From assembly GCA_025455985.1 (NCBI GenBank), contig JALOLM010000101.1, positions 1 through 7,193 of the forward strand: a stretch of 7,193 bases of DNA, in the 5' to 3' direction. Every line of letters begins with the position of its first letter. Positions within the stretch are counted from its first letter, which is position 1. The notes under the pieces were generated by a model, which had not been told where the DNA came from, did not search any database, and worked only from the letters and a program-made list of their open reading frames with translations. A program made the translations under genes and the position numbers. This stretch comes from Candidatus Nanopelagicales bacterium (GTDB lineage Bacteria > Actinomycetota > Actinomycetes > S36-B12 > UBA10799). Below, piece after piece: positions 4,920 to 7,193 of this stretch.

Positions 4920-5837
4920 GTGATCGTCACGGCGTCCAACCTGCACAAGGCCTACGGCAGCACGGTCGCGGTATCGGACCTGTCCTTCGCCGTGCGGCCA
5001 GGGCAGGTGACAGGCTTCCTCGGCCCCAACGGATCGGGCAAGTCCACGACGCTGCGGCTGATGCTCGGGCTGGACCACGGTGGCGGACAGACGCTCTGGG
5101 ATGGCAAACCCCTGGCTGCTCACAAGCACGCCCCGCGCGTGGTGGGGGCACATCTGGACGCCAAGTTCTTCCACCCCAGTCGCACCGCTACCGCTCACCT
5201 GCAGATGCTCGCCGCGGCCGGTCGTGTCCCGCGGTCCCGGGTCGACGAGGTGGTCTCCTTGATGGGGCTGGAGTCGGTGGCCACCAAACGTCCCAAGGGC
5301 TTCTCGTTGGGGATGGGGCAGCGACTGGGCCTGGCCACGGCGATTCTGGCTGAGCCCGCCGTTCTCCTCCTGGACGAGCCGGCCAACGGTCTGGACCCGC
5401 AGTCGATCCACTGGTTGCGCGACTATTTGAAGTACTACGCCGCGCAGGGGCGAGCCGTGCTGGTCTCCAGCCACCTGCTCAGCGAGATGGAGGTCATGGC
5501 CGATCATCTGGTGGTCATTGCGCGGGGCCAATTGCTCGCCGACGAACCGAAAGCAGCTTTCGTGGCCAGGTCGGTCACCAACGATGTCTTGGTGCGATCA
5601 GCGCGCGTGCGTGACCTGGCCGGTGTCATCGCTGCCGAACTCGGGCCAGGGTCGGTGCGCCCGGAGCCTCCCGACGGGATCGCGGTCACCGGTGCGAGCA
5701 CCGAACAGGTCGGCGACATCGCGTTTCGTCACGGACTGCCGGTCTGGGAACTGTCGAAACGCACCGCGAGTCTGGAGCAGGCGTTCCTGGAACTCACCGA
5801 CGCCGGGCAGGAGTTCACCATGGGCGGTTCCCGATGA
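4920..5837 (+). CDS. ABC transporter ATP-binding protein (exporter type)
   Basis: A 305-aa ATPase subunit that powers an ABC exporter with the following permease. It has Walker A 'GPNGSGKST' (35-43), the signature 'FSLGMGQRLGLA' (128-139, variant LGMGQ), Walker B 'VLLLDEPANGLDP' (148-160), and the H-loop His185 in 'SSHLL'. At the Q-loop position the sequence 'GAHLDAKFFHP' (76-86) carries Asp80. Bacitracin/lantibiotic-type exporters usually have Glu there and most other ABC proteins Gln. About 85 C-terminal residues after 220 form the extra domain usual for this drug/peptide-exporter class. The start is GTG 4920 with AAGGGG (4908-4913) six bases upstream. The open frame extends to 4695, but that would overlap the Ruc-like gene. 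The stop overlaps the permease ATG. The exported substrate cannot be inferred. Confidence 0.93.
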   Translation: MIVTASNLHKAYGSTVAVSDLSFAVRPGQVTGFLGPNGSGKSTTLRLMLGLDHGGGQTLWDGKPLAAHKHAPRVVGAHLDAKFFHPSRTATAHLQMLAAAGRVPRSRVDEVVSLMGLESVATKRPKGFSLGMGQRLGLATAILAEPAVLLLDEPANGLDPQSIHWLRDYLKYYAAQGRAVLVSSHLLSEMEVMADHLVVIARGQLLADEPKAAFVARSVTNDVLVRSARVRDLAGVIAAELGPGSVRPEPPDGIAVTGASTEQVGDIAFRHGLPVWELSKRTASLEQAFLELTDAGQEFTMGGSR

Positions 5838-6556
5838 CTGACCTGCTGACCTACGAATGGCGCCGCGCCCGCAGCATCCGCACAACGTGGATCACCTCCG
5901 GCTTCCTGGTGGCCGCCGTGGCCGCCTTCTGCTACCTCACGGTTCTCGCGCTCGAGTCGGCCGACGAGCAGGGGTTGCCGCTCACCGACATCGTGCAGCA
6001 GTCGATCACTGTCAATCCCGTGGTGCTGGTTCTGCTGGCCAGCCTCGGGGCGATGGCGTTCGGCCATGAGTACCGGTACGGCACCATCCGGCTCACGCTC
6101 ACGGCGTTTCCGCGCAGGCCGGGAGTGTTCGCCGCGAAGTTGGTGATGACCATGGCGATCGCGCTTGCGGTCATGATCGTGTCGGTTCTGGTCGGTATGG
6201 CGATCGCCGCGGTCGCCGGTGCCCAGCAGTCAGGCTCGGGGATCTCCTGGGTCACTCTCGCCTGGCAGGTATCGGTGTTCGCCGCGACCTACGCCGGACT
6301 GGCGTTCACGCTCACCGTGATCACACGCAACCATCCGATCGGGATCGTCGGTCCGCTGCTCCTGACGCTGCTGGAGTCCGCGGTGATCGCAATCCTGGGT
6401 GAACGCTTCGAGTGGCTGCCGCGGGCGCTGCCTTTGACGGCGATGCAGAACTGGTTCGCCGGGGTCGACGTGGGTCTGTCCGTCGCGGTCCTTGCGGCAT
6501 GGATGGGCGGCCTGCTGGTCGCTTCGTTCGTACTCCTGCAGCGCCGCGACGCTTGA
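5834..6556 (+). CDS. ABC-2-type permease subunit
   Basis: A 240-aa integral membrane protein with six predicted membrane segments (about 19-40, 61-77, 101-129, 139-161, 168-188, 213-235). Between segments 2 and 3 lies the cytoplasmic motif 'HEYRYGTIRLTLTAFPRR' (78-95). This E/RYGT..LT..PRR pattern is characteristic of permeases paired with bacitracin/lantibiotic-type ATPases. Its ATG overlaps the ATPase stop by four bases (ATGA), so the two are translationally coupled and form one complex, probably a homodimeric permease with two ATPases. Only 44 bp separate its stop from galU and no terminator is visible there, so transcription may read through. The substrate is unknown; no immunity, peptide or two-component regulator genes are in view. 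Confidence 0.9.
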   Translation: MTDLLTYEWRRARSIRTTWITSGFLVAAVAAFCYLTVLALESADEQGLPLTDIVQQSITVNPVVLVLLASLGAMAFGHEYRYGTIRLTLTAFPRRPGVFAAKLVMTMAIALAVMIVSVLVGMAIAAVAGAQQSGSGISWVTLAWQVSVFAATYAGLAFTLTVITRNHPIGIVGPLLLTLLESAVIAILGERFEWLPRALPLTAMQNWFAGVDVGLSVAVLAAWMGGLLVASFVLLQRRDA

Positions 6557-6587
6557 TGCGGTGCGCACGTGGACCGGCTGCGCGCAC

Positions 6588-6593
6588 TACAGT
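6588..6593 (+). promoter_or_regulatory. -10 box TACAGT placed for leaderless galU
   Basis: TACAGT (TANNNT) ends seven bases before ATG 6601, the spacing at which transcription begins on the A of the start codon. The only Shine-Dalgarno-like run, GGAG at 6596-6599, is one base from ATG and too close to work. No clear -35 box is seen, which is frequent for actinobacterial promoters. Confidence 0.55.
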
Positions 6594-6600
6594 CCGGAGC

Positions 6601-7193
6601 ATGTCGACTAATCGTGTGACGAAGGCCGTCATCCCGGCCGCGGGGCTCGGCACCCGGTTCCTGCCTGCGACGAAAGCCACACCCAAGGAGATGCTCCCGG
6701 TCGTCGATCGACCCGCGATCCAGTACGTGGTCGAAGAGGCTGTGGACGCGGGCCTCGACGATGTGCTGATCATCACCGGGCGTAACAAGACATCGTTGGA
6801 GGACCACTTCGACCGAGCGCCCGTCCTGGAGCGCACGCTGTCGACCAAGAACGACCACGACCGGTTGGCCACGGTCATGCAGGCTGCTGAGTTGGCCAAG
6901 GTGCACTACGTACGCCAGGGTGAGCCCCGTGGTTTGGGTCACGCGGTGCTGTGCGCCGACATGCACGTCGGTGACCAGCCCTTCGCCGTCCTGCTGGGCG
7001 ATGACCTGATCGACACCCGCAACTACGTGCTCAACCAGATGCTGGAAGTGCGTGAACAACTCGGCGGCAGCGTCCTGTGTCTCATGGAGGTGCCGAGCAG
7101 CCAGATCCACCTGTACGGCTGCGCCGCGGTCGAACCGGTTGCGGACTCGGCGGCCGTCCGGGTCCTGGACCTCGTCGAGAAGCCGGCCACCGA
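6601..7193 (+). CDS. galU: UTP-glucose-1-phosphate uridylyltransferase (N-terminal part, cut by right edge)
   Basis: GalU makes UDP-glucose from UTP and glucose-1-phosphate in the cytoplasm, feeding cell-wall and capsule glycans, galactose metabolism, glycolipids and trehalose. The window holds 197 codons of a usual 290-310. It shows the nucleotidyltransferase signature 'AAGLGTRFLPATKATPKEML' (13-32), 'QYVVEEA' (41-47), the UTP-contacting 'RQGEPRGLGHAVLCA' (105-119), 'LLGDDLID' (131-138, with the metal-binding Asp), and 'LVEKP' (191-195) whose Lys contacts the sugar phosphate. The match to E. coli GalU is collinear and leaves no doubt about the family. The start is ATG 6601, directly after a -10-like box, so the mRNA is probably leaderless; GTG 6616 is a less likely alternative. 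In mycobacteria galU also lies near the Ruc gene. Confidence 0.95.
   Translation, partial: MSTNRVTKAVIPAAGLGTRFLPATKATPKEMLPVVDRPAIQYVVEEAVDAGLDDVLIITGRNKTSLEDHFDRAPVLERTLSTKNDHDRLATVMQAAELAKVHYVRQGEPRGLGHAVLCADMHVGDQPFAVLLGDDLIDTRNYVLNQMLEVREQLGGSVLCLMEVPSSQIHLYGCAAVEPVADSAAVRVLDLVEKPAT

Noticed and set aside
4623..5531. Minus-strand open frame (302 codons) across the ABC ATPase.
   Set aside because: Antisense shadow of a clear ABC ATPase; no family features.
6561..6568. Perfect 8-bp palindrome GTGCGCAC between the permease and galU as operator or terminator.
   Set aside because: No loop for an RNA hairpin, short, and alternating GC sequence is common in this DNA.
6289..7110. Minus-strand open frame (273 codons) across the permease end and galU.
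   Set aside because: Antisense to conserved galU and permease; no family features.

Overview
The window looks like chromosomal DNA from a high-G+C actinobacterium (Actinomycetota). It is roughly two-thirds G+C by eye, strongly prefers C or G at third codon positions, and uses GTG starts. Several proteins resemble mycobacterial ones that I recall from memory: an Rv2715-like alpha/beta hydrolase, a BfrB-type ferritin, and a serine-tailed FmdB zinc-ribbon protein like Rv0991c/Ruc next to galU. The genus cannot be fixed from the sequence. No phage, transposon, CRISPR or RNA gene was seen.

Left part (1-1623). The N-terminal two-thirds of an alpha/beta hydrolase runs off the left edge on the minus strand. 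It is divergent from a plus-strand gene for an uncharacterised acidic protein with the residue pattern of an Fe(II)/2-oxoglutarate oxygenase of the aspartyl/asparaginyl-hydroxylase type. That gene ends at a strong 13-bp hairpin with a cUACGg tetraloop.

Middle (1638-3237). Two secreted, probably cell-wall-active metallopeptidases lie in tandem on the minus strand, each as its own unit. One is an M14 gamma-D-glutamyl-diaminopimelate amidase-like enzyme whose promoter geometry predicts a leaderless mRNA. The other is an M23 (LytM-type) endopeptidase with a two-hairpin leader and its own terminator.

Right-centre (3336-4837). A tight minus-strand group runs FmdB/Ruc-like zinc ribbon, then a membrane-anchored SAF/CpaB-like protein, then ferritin (gaps of 53 and 9 nt). 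The arrangement joins a likely redox-sensing chaperone to iron storage, with a SAF protein of unknown role between them.

Right part (4920-7193). A divergent plus-strand ABC exporter pair (ATPase and ABC-2-type permease, overlapping by ATGA) is followed by galU, UDP-glucose pyrophosphorylase. galU has a -10-like box exactly placed for a leaderless start, and it is cut by the right edge. The window is mostly recognisable housekeeping and accessory genes. The best leads for something new are the oxygenase-like protein and the Ruc-SAF-ferritin group.
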